Origin: an uncultured Bacteroidia bacterium | Lineage (GTDB): Bacteria > Bacteroidota > Bacteroidia > Bacteroidales > F082 | Assembly (NCBI GenBank): GCA_902802535.1 | Contig: CADCML010000008.1 | Location: forward strand, 1 to 57,571 | Direction: 5' to 3' | DNA length: 57,571 bases | Shown here: piece after piece, positions 17,608-26,035 of the stretch | How positions within the stretch are numbered: the first letter of the stretch is position 1 | Layout: every line of letters begins with the position of its first letter | Program-made: the position numbers and the translations under genes | The notes under the pieces: generated by a model | Seen by the model: the letters and a program-made list of their open reading frames with translations, nothing else | Databases searched by the model: none | What the model was told of the DNA's origin: nothing

Positions 17608-17667
17608 CAGCCGAAATCGCAAGATTCAACGAAGTCAGATGTGGAGCATTTGACTGAGTTAATTCAA

Positions 17668-17751
17668 GCCCAGGTGGTGAAATTGGTAGACACGCCACTT
17701 TGAGGGGGTGGTGCCGATTACGGCATGCAAGTTCGACTCTTGTCCTGGGCA
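17668..17751 (+). tRNA. tRNA-Leu (anticodon GAG)
   Basis: 84 nt. Acceptor arms GCCCAGG / CCTGGGC; D-arm region GTGGTGAAATTGGTAGAC typical of tRNA-Leu. The anticodon stem CCACT / GGTGG closes loop TTGAGGG (anticodon GAG, codon CTC). A long class II variable arm (GCCGATTACGGC) and T-arm GTTCGACTC are present. CCA is not encoded. Confidence 0.96.
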
Positions 17752-17761
17752 CAATCACCAA

Positions 17762-17843
17762 GCCCCGATGGCGGAATTGGTAGACGCGTACGTTTCAGGT
17801 GCGTATATCGAGAGGTGTGCAGGTTCGACTCCTGTTCGGGGCA
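17762..17843 (+). tRNA. tRNA-Leu (anticodon CAG)
   Basis: 82 nt. Acceptor arms GCCCCGA / TCGGGGC; anticodon stem TACGT / GCGTA closing loop TTCAGGT (anticodon CAG, codon CTG). Class II variable arm and T-arm GTTCGACTC are present. CCA is not encoded. It lies 10 bp after the GAG tRNA and marks the left border of the genomic island. Confidence 0.96.
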
Positions 17844-17852
17844 CGCAATACA

Positions 17853-17889
17853 GCCTTAACTTGTTGAAAATCAGAGTTAAGGCTTTTTT
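17853..17889 (+). terminator. Intrinsic terminator after the tRNA-Leu pair
   Basis: GCCTTAACT (17853-17861) pairs with AGTTAAGGC (17875-17883), followed by six T. Confidence 0.85.
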
Positions 17890-17890
17890 C

Positions 17891-17911
17891 TTGCCCCACC
17901 GTTGCCCCACC
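17891..17911 (+). repeat. Tandem TTGCCCCACC repeat next to tRNA-Leu
   Basis: TTGCCCCACC at 17891-17900 is repeated at 17902-17911 with one G between. Its position immediately after the tRNA terminator fits an integration scar, but no matching copy was found at the island's right side. Confidence 0.35.
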
Positions 17912-17919
17912 AAACAGTT

Positions 17920-18210
17920 TTACCCCACACTAAAAACCGCCTGCCAACGGATTGACAAACGGCTTTCTAATATTTTACGCATAGCATCCTTGAGTTTTAT
18001 CTCTATTTTTATAAGTTCTCCAAGCCATTGATTCATCTCCTGAACTACAGCTTCAGACAACTTACCACTTTTGATACAGATATTGGCATAGTGAGCCAAT
18101 TGATTGATGGTAAGTAAATGTTCAAAATTAAACTGCAATATCTTTTGACTTCGAGACTTCGGGACAAGCAAATGCCTCCTAGTCTCGCAGTCCTGAAGTC
18201 TCGCGTCCAA
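17920..18210 (-). pseudogene. MobC-like mobilisation protein remnant
   Basis: A 96-residue frame whose middle part (FEHLLTINQLAHYANIC, then GKLSEAVVQEMNQWLGELI) resembles the NxNQLA core of MobC relaxosome proteins, followed by basic residues. The first 25 residues are encoded by the palindromic element at 18147-18208 and are not protein-like, so the original N-terminus has been lost. No relaxase (MobA/BmgA) follows. It is best read as residue of a mobilisable element that integrated by the tRNA. Confidence 0.45.
18147..18208. repeat. Second copy of the 7-bp-periodic palindromic element
   Basis: The left arm GACTTCGAGACTTCGGGAC (18147-18165) and right arm (18181-18208: GTCTCGC, AGTCCTG, AAGTCTC, GCGTCC) show the same 7-bp GAC/GTC spacing as the element inside aroC. 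They are complementary over most of their length, with a 15-bp loop. Confidence 0.55.
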
Positions 18211-18311
18211 TATGTAAACTAATTATACTCATCTACTTAACCTATAAAAAATAAATATCAAGTAATCAACAATATAAAACAAAGAATTGAGTTATTTATG
18301 GTGTAAAAACG

Positions 18312-18545
18312 ACATCACATACGAGCAAGTACAAGCCCACAGGCAAACAGACCCTTTTCGACGCTGAAAACGCGGCACAGAAACTTTCCGAAATAGGCAA
18401 CCCGCTGGAGAAACTCGACAGTGTGATAGACTTCGGGATGTTCCGCAGTCGGCTGGAGGCGGCGATGGTGAACCACAACACCAAGAGCAATGCCGGAGCG
18501 AAACGGTACGATGTGGTGAAGATGCTTCGTCTGAATTGCCAATAT
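18312..18545 (+). pseudogene. IS5-type transposase, N-terminal fragment
   Basis: One frame reads TSYTSKYKPTGKQTLFD, then KLSEIGNPLEKLDSVIDFGMF, RSRLEAAMVNHNTKSNAGAKRYDVVKMLRL. This is the N-terminal region of IS5/IS1182-like DDE transposases (NPLEKL..VIDF..FR..LE). It ends about 78 residues in, before any DDE residue, and runs into unrelated DNA. No terminal inverted repeats or target duplication were recognised. Confidence 0.7.
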
Positions 18546-18602
18546 AGACATGGCTCTTTTCGATTTCGAATGACTCACCCATGGTATTTTAGTTTAATGT
18601 TA

Positions 18603-18704
18603 TCAATTAGATAGTTTCTGTATTTCGTTCCAGTAGAAAAAAGCCTTGATATTGCTTTTCTTGAGCTTGTTGAATTTCGTTGGCAGTGGTTCTGTGATAG
18701 TGGC
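18603..18704 (-). pseudogene. AbiEii-type nucleotidyltransferase, C-terminal remnant
   Basis: The minus-strand frame reads LADATITEPLPTKFNKLKK then SNIKAFFYWNEIQKLSN before a stop. It aligns with the C-terminus of the intact AbiEii-like protein at 36347-37405 (LPDMATVNDWPNKLNKLKKL then NPEAYFYWVKAF). The rest of the gene is gone. Confidence 0.6.
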
Positions 18705-18749
18705 ATCAGCCAACAGCTATCCAAGCCAAAGTTCTGCTATCTGGATGTA

Positions 18750-19018
18750 TCATGATTCGATGGTGTTAATGATTTTGAGTATCTGGTCTTTACGATGGCG
18801 ACGTGCTGCATAACGGAGCAAACGGCTGCGATTCACATTGTGTCTGCTGAAGGCTTCCTCATAAATCGTGTAAAGCTCGGCACCTTGGGCGAAAACAAGT
18901 TCCTTATCCCCTGCGGCATCCACGAGGATTTTTTCCAATGTGGGTGCAGGATGTTTTTGCCAAAAAAGTTATAGGTTTCTATACGGGAAATAGTGGTGTG
19001 GAGCCCTGCTGCCCTCAT
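18750..19018 (-). pseudogene. AbiEi-like antitoxin, frameshifted C-terminal remnant
   Basis: Two overlapping frames together encode TTISRIETYNFFGK and APTLEKILVDAAGDKELVFA, then QGAELYTIYEEAFSRHNVNR, SRLLRYAARR. They parallel the C-terminus of the intact protein at 35658-36350 (PTLEKLLVDLCKDEDFYFLQ, then INESRLKRYAKRRN). The frames join if one A is added to the five-A run in GGCAAAAACATCC, so a single-base deletion broke it. With the AbiEii fragment downstream it is a decayed copy of the same two-gene module. Confidence 0.6.
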
Positions 19019-19069
19019 CCGTTGGACACGCTTTCATGGAACGGAAACATATAGGAATACGTCCATCCT

Positions 19070-19218
19070 AATATGAAAACTCGACATTGCATATCGGGGT
19101 GAGGGTAGGGCAAGCAGCCATGTCATGCCGACGATGGCCTTTGCGATAGCATCTATGGCTGCGGCATACATGGCTCCGCCCATCTCAATATAAAAACCCG
19201 ACATTGCATATCGGGGTG
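19070..19218. repeat. Direct repeat of 32 bp in a 117-bp unit
   Basis: Copies at 19070-19101 and 19187-19218 differ at two positions, and each contains an imperfect palindrome (CGACATTGCATATCGG). On the minus strand one open frame crosses the unit: PRYAMSGFYIEMGGAMYAAA, then IDAIAKAIVGMTWLLALPS, then PRYAMSSF again. That suggests 1.3 copies of a tandem unit that can encode a peptide. Otherwise the stretch 19019-19381 holds no gene I can support. Confidence 0.5.
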
Positions 19219-19381
19219 TAATAGGATCGTCCTTTCAGGACTCGACTAGGCTGCCGCACCTTACATTACACCAATTTGGAATAATACCAGATAAAGCTCT
19301 TGCACTCATCAAAAGCTTCCGAGGGACACAAAACATCTTCTTGGAATAGGGCAATAAAAGAAAGTTGTTACTTAAACAATA

Positions 19382-21223
19382 CTACTTCTTTCTCTTTTTC
19401 ATCTTAGAAATCATACTTTTGTCTGCTCCATCCTTTAAATTTCTATTCACAGTCTTTAGTTGCTCTATCTCTTTCTGTAATTCTTCTATTTTTTTACTCT
19501 TTTCTTCATTTTCAACTGCTAAATCTGCCATTTCTTTGGGGAAAGAATAACCTCGCTCGGTTAAACGCTTTGATTCTTCCACCTTTTCTTCCATTGTCCC
19601 TGTTAGAATCTTATCAAATTTCACATCCACATCCAATCTTAATCTGTCAATATCTTTTCCTTTTATTTTGACCCCTGCATCAAGTAATGGCTGAATCTCA
19701 TTCCAAACCTGTTCAGATGTGTACACCAAAAATGGATTCTCAAACAAATTTACAATATCCATATCAGTTTTTAACGTTCCTATTTCATTTAGTATGGCAA
19801 TCAAAGAGTTAGGATTACAAATGACATCCTTCTCATAATAGCCTAATTCTTTTGCAGCATAAACTGTACGCTTTGATTGAGTTAATAAATACGTCTTATG
19901 AGCTAATAAGTTATCCTCAGAAACATCATCTTTATTTTCATCAATTATCGTTAAAAAGATCTTCGCATCTACATCACACATTACCCTGTTTTCTTCAACA
20001 GAACGATACATGGATTTTGGAGTATCCACCACCTTTTCTAACAATCTATTTGATAACGCATGAAGCTTTTCTTGATCAACTGCTTTATTCTCAAAACCAT
20101 CATCAATGCAGTTTTTACCAAATGCTTTTATTATTTTTTTATTTAATACGCTTGGATATTGCTTATCGTAAATATTTGATAGATAGTCAACAAAATCCAC
20201 ATCAGAATATGAATTGTCACTTTTACACAATTTTATGTAATCCTCAACAAAGACATTGGCTACTTCATTCTCAAGTGTTTCGTCTGGCATACCCATCAAA
20301 GCTTCACCTCTCCAATTATATTGTTTTATTGCTGCATCCCCATGATTACCAATCTCATCAACAACCCCATAAGGCAGTATTATTCTACACCCTATTGATT
20401 TTAACTTCTCAATCATCATGCCATAGACCTTGCTGTATTTTGCCTTAGTTGTTAGGCAATTCAATGCGACATCGGTGTCAACAACAAAAGTTTTATCCCT
20501 TAGTTTCGTTAACTTCATGTTTCTCAATGTTGGATCCAAATTCAAAACTTGCGTTGTAACATAAACTTTTGCCCATTTTTCTAAAAATGCCAATTCTTTT
20601 TTAGTCGGATTTTGAATAATATCAGCTAATGTCCTAACTAATAACTCCCCGGTCCTTGAATCAAGTCTATTTTTAGCAATGGATACTGCATCCATCTTTT
20701 TGCTATTATCTCCAGGCCGCATCAGTTTAAAATATTCATATCCAAACATTTTATAATAAACACTTAAAGCCTGCGTCACATTACTCCTAATTTGGGTTTC
20801 ATTTAATTGGCTTGCGTTTTCATTTATAACAGACTTTAATTTAATCAAAACCCCGTTCACAAACTCATTTAATTCTTCATCCAAACTTGTGAAAAAATCA
20901 TTGTGCTCTATTCCAACAAATACAGCATCTTTTCCTTCCCCTTCTTGCCTTATCAAATCTTTCTTTATCAACTTCTTAATATATTGCAAAGCATCATTAT
21001 CAACCCATCCCATACTAAATCGGTCATTCATTATTTTTACAATCTTTTCGACAGTATATTTGCCATCTCCTTTTATAATTAAACCTAGGACAGCTTTCGT
21101 GATAAAATCAGATTTTTTCTTTCCATCGTCTATTGAATCAAACAATAGAACACTTCGAAGCATAGCTTCTTCCATTTGGTCATCATCCTTATATAATGCG
21201 TATTGGATATTATTTGTACTCAT
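19382..21223 (-). CDS. Winged-helix/PIN-domain protein with C-terminal coiled coil, putative defence nuclease
   Basis: 613 residues. Residues about 38-110 look like a winged helix (AVLGLIIKGDGKYTVEKIV, then DALQYIKKLIKKDLIRQEGE). Residues about 245-460 look like an expanded PIN domain: FVVDTDVALNC (Asp249/Asp251), IILPYGVVDEIGNH (Asp289/Glu290), MCDVDAKIF (Asp417/Asp419) and TYLLTQSKRTVY. Residues about 540-605 are a Lys/Glu-rich coiled coil. PIN domains are metal-dependent RNases or structure-specific nucleases. It is last in a seven-gene leftward operon, 31 bp after the membrane-protein gene, and both are far more AT-rich than the R-M genes upstream. No named family is recognised; the PIN call rests on motif spacing only. 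Confidence 0.6.
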   Translation of the reverse strand: MSTNNIQYALYKDDDQMEEAMLRSVLLFDSIDDGKKKSDFITKAVLGLIIKGDGKYTVEKIVKIMNDRFSMGWVDNDALQYIKKLIKKDLIRQEGEGKDAVFVGIEHNDFFTSLDEELNEFVNGVLIKLKSVINENASQLNETQIRSNVTQALSVYYKMFGYEYFKLMRPGDNSKKMDAVSIAKNRLDSRTGELLVRTLADIIQNPTKKELAFLEKWAKVYVTTQVLNLDPTLRNMKLTKLRDKTFVVDTDVALNCLTTKAKYSKVYGMMIEKLKSIGCRIILPYGVVDEIGNHGDAAIKQYNWRGEALMGMPDETLENEVANVFVEDYIKLCKSDNSYSDVDFVDYLSNIYDKQYPSVLNKKIIKAFGKNCIDDGFENKAVDQEKLHALSNRLLEKVVDTPKSMYRSVEENRVMCDVDAKIFLTIIDENKDDVSEDNLLAHKTYLLTQSKRTVYAAKELGYYEKDVICNPNSLIAILNEIGTLKTDMDIVNLFENPFLVYTSEQVWNEIQPLLDAGVKIKGKDIDRLRLDVDVKFDKILTGTMEEKVEESKRLTERGYSFPKEMADLAVENEEKSKKIEELQKEIEQLKTVNRNLKDGADKSMISKMKKRKK

Positions 21224-21254
21224 GGTATTATTATTTTAGCGTTTCACAGACGAT

Positions 21255-22082
21255 TTAATTTATTGATTTTGATGTTTGGATTACTTGGGATGAATCTTTC
21301 ATCTGATCCGTTTCTTTATTTATATTACTAGTCGTGGATGTGTCTGTCTGTTGAATTGAATCACAAACAATTCCGTCTTTTTTACTTTCTTCTATTAAAT
21401 TCTTTGTCTTCGAATCACATGAATTCGCGAGACCCAATGAAATTGTAAAGCAACCAATAGTTATTGCAATCCAGTTTGCGACTCTACTTCTAAACAGAGC
21501 TCTTTTTGTATTAAATTGTTCTTCGGTTAAATATCCCCTATTCTTATAAGAATTCAATCTATTTCCTGGAAGTATGATATTTGAAAAATAATAACCAATT
21601 TGATTGATACAGAAATCGGGAAGTTTAACCCCTGTTAGCAATTCTTGGCCAGCATTACTTACTATACTAATGTTGCTATCACTCTTTATTAATACTGTGT
21701 TTTCTTCATCAATAATGTCCTTTTCTGGATCTTGCCCCGATCTTAAGAACTGCCTTCCTTCATAAAATAGATACATGCCTTGATTTGATGTTGACGGGAT
21801 TACAAAAATCAAATGTTGTTCCTCTAATTCCCGTAATACTGATAACAGTTCAAAAATAAACAAAACGCTTTCGTTCCTTTCAGTCTCATTATTGACAGAG
21901 CATAAGCAATATGCACATCTTTCTGTGCTATTTAGATATAAAGCATTTTTATTTCGTTTAAATATTGTCGCAGCAATATAATCACCAAACACTTTCTTGT
22001 TATCAACAGAACACTTTAATATTTCATCAATTATGTCCTGCATCTTTTGTGGCATATCAATAGCAGTTTTCCTATTACACAT
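21255..22082 (-). CDS. Single-pass membrane protein of unknown function in the defence operon
   Basis: 275 residues. The N-terminal 110 residues are predicted mixed helix/strand, possibly a winged-helix-like fold (FIFELLSVLRELEEQHLIFV, then YLFYEGRQFL). Cysteines occur at 56, 59 and 61 (CAYCLC). One transmembrane helix lies at about 203-220 (WIAITIGCFTISLGLANS), followed by a polar Ser/Thr/Lys/Asp tail. The arrangement, a cytosolic domain anchored near the C-terminus, could be a sensor or membrane-delivered effector. It lies 19 bp after the Res gene and 31 bp before the PIN gene and shares the latter's AT-rich composition. I do not recognise the family. Confidence 0.7.
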   Translation of the reverse strand: MCNRKTAIDMPQKMQDIIDEILKCSVDNKKVFGDYIAATIFKRNKNALYLNSTERCAYCLCSVNNETERNESVLFIFELLSVLRELEEQHLIFVIPSTSNQGMYLFYEGRQFLRSGQDPEKDIIDEENTVLIKSDSNISIVSNAGQELLTGVKLPDFCINQIGYYFSNIILPGNRLNSYKNRGYLTEEQFNTKRALFRSRVANWIAITIGCFTISLGLANSCDSKTKNLIEESKKDGIVCDSIQQTDTSTTSNINKETDQMKDSSQVIQTSKSIN

Positions 22083-22101
22083 ATTCTTATAGTTTAAAAA
22101 A

Positions 22102-25100
22102 TTACCCTATCACCCTCTCAAACAAAACTTTAATATAATTGCTGTCGTTTTGGAACAGCACATGTTCATTCTCGAAATCTTGCCGACTTAGTTCTTCTCT
22201 TCCTCCCCAAAACTTCACTTGATTGTAATCGGTGTTGGAGATGATGAAGCTGTCGAGAATCATATTGGGGTCGTTCAACGAAGGCTCGACATCCGTCTTT
22301 AATTGCTTATATAGCTGAATTTTTGGGTCTTGTATGCCTCTTAAGTTTCGGATTCCCTTCGGGTCGATGAAGGTGACATGTTGCTTTTCGGCATCGTTCA
22401 CCCACAAGATGAAGTCGGGATAAAAGTTGCTGGCCTCGAAGAAGCCTATACCTTTGCGGCTTTCGTTACGCAACAGGTAGATTTCCTTGCCTTTCAGCAG
22501 ACCATCCTTGTTTGCTTCGTAATAGTTGCGGATGTCTTTGACAAAACTTGTTTCACCCACATTCAATGCTATAGGGGAAATCTTCACCAATGGTTCGTTA
22601 GTGTTCTCATCTTGCAAAATTCTACGACCATTCGCATCACGGTCTCGCAAACAAAGGATTGGATAGTACAGATGACGGTCAAACTTTATCGCCTTTATCC
22701 AGTCACTATAGATGGAGAAGTCTTGCTCCAAGTTGCCTGACGTAATTTGTTCGCTCAATTCCTGAAGCCTTTCAATCCATTCGTTTTTGTCGTTACGGAC
22801 TTCCACCATGTATTCCTCGAAGAAGTTCGGGTCGTTGGTGTCGATGTATACGGTTTCCATGTATTTGGATTCCCAACTGCCTTTGGCTTTTTTGTATGCC
22901 CTGTCGATAAAGGCACGGAGCAACGCGACAGTGACATCTTCCCAACGGGCGACATCGTGGCCGTAGTCGTGGAACTCCAAATCGGCTTTTGGAATGTAAA
23001 GCTCATACCAATCCGAATCCATCATCAGGGTTTTCAGCTTTTCGACATCCAGCTCCATGTTGTACCAACTTCGCTCATTCTTCATCTGCTGCATGGCGAA
23101 AAAGATCTTGTTCCAGTTAAGCAAGCACAAATGTTTTTGTTCCAACTTTCCCGTTGTCTCGGCTGCGGCCTCATCAACGCCGGAACGCTTGCTCCAGATA
23201 GCTTCAACCTTGGGAGTCTTATCCACTTTAACATGGATGTCCTTCACTTCTTCGGGACGGACTATTACGCTTTTCTTGAAATCAAAGCCATCTTTTAGGC
23301 GTACGATTTTTAGTTTTTTGTCGCCCAACAGGTTTACCGTCGGAATCTTGATTTGGGTGTAGGTGTCCTCGTTGGCGGGCAGACCTTCGTCCTCCAGATA
23401 CTTGCGGAAGGCATCCATATAGTCGGCGCGAACGCCAAACACATTCAGTGTTTCAAGCTCGTGCAAGCCTTTGGGTAGATTGCCCGAATTATAACTTGGA
23501 TCGAGGGCGGAGCTGCGTTTCAATGAGTATTGGAATCCCTTCAAGCGTACGCCACGGCCAAACAGCTGGATGATTTCGGAGCCTTCACTACGTCCCACAT
23601 TCATCAGCCCCATAGCCGAAACGCGCCAGCTGCTCCAGCCTTCGCTAAATTTCTTGGAACCAATCAATATGTTGACTGTAGAATCCTCATTGCTGATGGT
23701 GTCGAACAGCTTGGATGAGCCGAACTCTTTCGTTTCGCAGTCCAAATGATTGGCTTCACACAGCTTAATCAACGAATCACTGTCGCCCACATTGATGACA
23801 CCAAAATAGTCAGACGTGCCAACACGAAGCCCAATTTCCTTGTCGCCGCCCTTTTGCTTGTCGATGTGCAGGCGAGCATTAGGGATGTTGCTGTGGAACA
23901 GCTTTTCAAGCATCTTGTCGTAGGTCTTACGGGCAAAGGCTTCTTCCTCGCCAATCTTCAAACCTGATTTCACCAGTTGGAAACTGTTGGCGAACAAAGA
24001 ATAACCACGAGGGTTCTTGATGCCATCGTTGGGGTCTAACAATCTACGGATATAGATTGAGAACTGCTGAGGATTGTTGATAAAAGATTGAATAAAAGTT
24101 AAAATCTTTACAACATCGGATACTGTTTTTTTATCATCTTCGGAAAGCTGCGATTTCTTTTGGCCATTTGAAGCAACAACGCTGTGACCAACGAAAACGC
24201 CCAATGGCCGTGCAATGAGGAAGCGTGTTCTTACCAATGGCGTACTTTCATACACCAAGGCTTGCTCATAAAGGCAAAGCAGATAGGCGGTTAGATACAT
24301 GTTCAACAGTTCCTCATCGTCCCATGAGGCCATGTTCATAATGCGGTAGTCCTTGCCATAGCCGTCGTTGTAGAAATAGCGGTAGCTATAGTCGAACAAC
24401 GTGGCTTTACCGTATTCCTCCAGTAGGGCATCGCGGTTGGCACCTGTTTGAGAGGCAATGGCCTGACCGAAGGTGGCCGAATACTCAAACGAGAAGCCTT
24501 CTTGGGTGAGGATGTTGCGGTAGCCTTTCCAGACTTCGCCGCCTGAACCTTTGTGACCCTCATCGACGAGCACGAGGTTGTTGCCTTCGAAGCTCTCAAC
24601 GGCTACGGTCTTGTCGCCGTCGGTATCAGCCAACTTGTTGATATCGATGACCTCGATGGACTTTCCGACAAACAAACCACCTCGTGCTTGTTTGGAGAAC
24701 AATTCCGCTTGGAAATTGGACTCCTCCAGCTCTTGCAAATGCTGTTTTGACAGGCCTTCCTTGGGTGTCAGGATGAGGATGCGGTTGAGCTTTTTGGCAT
24801 TGTGTTTATCGGCATAATAGAGATATTGCTTGATGTTGATGTGCATCATCAAGGTTTTACCAGAGCCAGTGGCGCACCAAAAAGCTACCTTATTCAGATC
24901 ATCTTCGGTGAACTCGGGCATTCCGTGCCATGTTTCGGGACGGAAATTGAAATCGTCGCGAAGGAAACCGTTGATGTCTTCCAGCAGTTTTGCCTTATCG
25001 GAGAAATAGCGGTCGAGATAGATTTCCGTGAATAACAATGCCAAGTATTGGAAATATTTCCATTGGATTTTCTCGCGTCGGTGTTCGTTGATTTCGTTGG

Positions 25101-25347
25101 TGTGGCGCACAATATTGCGGTCGTATTCCAGCAGTTTCTCACTGCCGATGTTGTCATGAAACAGACGCGACTTCATGGCGTGGTACAGCTTGGAAACGCC
25201 TTCGTCGTCAACGCCTTCTAAGGCTGGGTCTTTCAGGTCGCGGCTGAGGCCTTCGAGGTCGTTGCATCCGAAAAGCTTCAGGATGTATTTGTGAAGCACC
25301 AAAGCCTCTTGCAGTCGTGCCGGTTGGTTGGTTTGTCTTTTTGCCAT
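22102..25347 (-). CDS. Type III restriction (Res)-like DEAD helicase with C-terminal nuclease
   Basis: 1081 residues. An SF2 helicase core has Walker A ATGSGKT (159-165), DEGH box (262-265) and a late motif SEIIQLFGRGVRLKG. The C-terminal PD-(D/E)XK nuclease site is visible as PDFILW (Asp978) followed by FIDPKG (Asp995, Lys997). This is the Res subunit layout: ATP-driven translocation or signalling on DNA followed by cleavage. It would work with the Mod methyltransferase two genes upstream, although an ATPase and a Cys-rich protein are inserted between them. It starts 4 bp after the Cys-rich gene stop. Res normally acts on hemi- or unmethylated DNA as a complex with Mod. Confidence 0.9.
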   Translation of the reverse strand: MAKRQTNQPARLQEALVLHKYILKLFGCNDLEGLSRDLKDPALEGVDDEGVSKLYHAMKSRLFHDNIGSEKLLEYDRNIVRHTNEINEHRREKIQWKYFQYLALLFTEIYLDRYFSDKAKLLEDINGFLRDDFNFRPETWHGMPEFTEDDLNKVAFWCATGSGKTLMMHINIKQYLYYADKHNAKKLNRILILTPKEGLSKQHLQELEESNFQAELFSKQARGGLFVGKSIEVIDINKLADTDGDKTVAVESFEGNNLVLVDEGHKGSGGEVWKGYRNILTQEGFSFEYSATFGQAIASQTGANRDALLEEYGKATLFDYSYRYFYNDGYGKDYRIMNMASWDDEELLNMYLTAYLLCLYEQALVYESTPLVRTRFLIARPLGVFVGHSVVASNGQKKSQLSEDDKKTVSDVVKILTFIQSFINNPQQFSIYIRRLLDPNDGIKNPRGYSLFANSFQLVKSGLKIGEEEAFARKTYDKMLEKLFHSNIPNARLHIDKQKGGDKEIGLRVGTSDYFGVINVGDSDSLIKLCEANHLDCETKEFGSSKLFDTISNEDSTVNILIGSKKFSEGWSSWRVSAMGLMNVGRSEGSEIIQLFGRGVRLKGFQYSLKRSSALDPSYNSGNLPKGLHELETLNVFGVRADYMDAFRKYLEDEGLPANEDTYTQIKIPTVNLLGDKKLKIVRLKDGFDFKKSVIVRPEEVKDIHVKVDKTPKVEAIWSKRSGVDEAAAETTGKLEQKHLCLLNWNKIFFAMQQMKNERSWYNMELDVEKLKTLMMDSDWYELYIPKADLEFHDYGHDVARWEDVTVALLRAFIDRAYKKAKGSWESKYMETVYIDTNDPNFFEEYMVEVRNDKNEWIERLQELSEQITSGNLEQDFSIYSDWIKAIKFDRHLYYPILCLRDRDANGRRILQDENTNEPLVKISPIALNVGETSFVKDIRNYYEANKDGLLKGKEIYLLRNESRKGIGFFEASNFYPDFILWVNDAEKQHVTFIDPKGIRNLRGIQDPKIQLYKQLKTDVEPSLNDPNMILDSFIISNTDYNQVKFWGGREELSRQDFENEHVLFQNDSNYIKVLFERVIG

Positions 25348-25351
25348 TGTA

Positions 25352-26035
25352 TCACCAATTATAAACAGTTGGATACTTGATTTGCATGAAAGTGAAATCG
25401 TGCCCTACTTTTTGATGATGCGATGTGGTTATAGCAGCCATGTTTGACACGATGCTTCCAAATACCTGAACATTTGAGCGAGCATCACCGCGAGTAGCTG
25501 TTACCGGTGCGTCTGGAACATCGAAATCTCTCCATGCAAACAGACAGACTTTCTCAGCATAGGTTAACAGGTTGACTGCTGTTGTGGATTTCTGAATCAA
25601 TTCTTCGATGGATCTTTCCATCTGTTGACGAGCCTTTGCACGTTTCCCTTCTGGATACCTGTTTCCCGTGTTCGGCTCTACATATTTCTCTTCATAACAG
25701 CACAAGTCACAAAATGCAATTTTCCTATGGCTTCTTCCGCTATCAGACAAGACCAAATCGCAACGGTCGGCAACCTTTGCACCATATCTTTCAAACTGTC
25801 CAATATATTGCTCAAAATCGACAACAGCGATTTCTTCACCGTTGTTGTTCACTTTAAGTATCTCACGGTTGCATCCTATACGGTTTGTCCTGCTTGGATT
25901 GGCCTGACACGGGTCGCAGGTCTTCGGGTCTGTTTCCGTGAAAGGTTCATTATACCTAACAATGGGCACATGAACAACGGCAGGATCTATTCCGTACTCC
26001 AAAGGGAACATCTGTCCTAATATCTCCTGTATCAT
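25352..26035 (-). CDS. Cys-rich protein partnered with an AAA ATPase, putative nuclease effector
   Basis: 227 residues with no signal or TM segment. Cysteines are arranged CDPC (40, 43), IGC (55), RCD (92) and FCDLCC (109, 112, 113), consistent with a zinc site. The segment RCDLVLSDSGRSHRKIAFCD recalls the D...(D/E)xK core of restriction-like nucleases but lacks a clear ELK, so this is only a suggestion. It is followed by YVEP and a basic helix (GKRAKARQQMERSIEEL). Its start overlaps the stop of the ATPase gene (26032-26035), the classic mark of a two-component module. I do not recognise the family. Confidence 0.7.
   Translation of the reverse strand: MIQEILGQMFPLEYGIDPAVVHVPIVRYNEPFTETDPKTCDPCQANPSRTNRIGCNREILKVNNNGEEIAVVDFEQYIGQFERYGAKVADRCDLVLSDSGRSHRKIAFCDLCCYEEKYVEPNTGNRYPEGKRAKARQQMERSIEELIQKSTTAVNLLTYAEKVCLFAWRDFDVPDAPVTATRGDARSNVQVFGSIVSNMAAITTSHHQKVGHDFTFMQIKYPTVYNW

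Noticed and set aside
18312-18545. Complete insertion sequence
   Set aside because: Only the transposase N-terminus remains; no DDE residues, inverted repeats or target duplication found.
19070-19218. CRISPR array
   Set aside because: Only two repeats with an 85-bp interval, the interval is coding-compatible with the repeats, and no cas genes are present.
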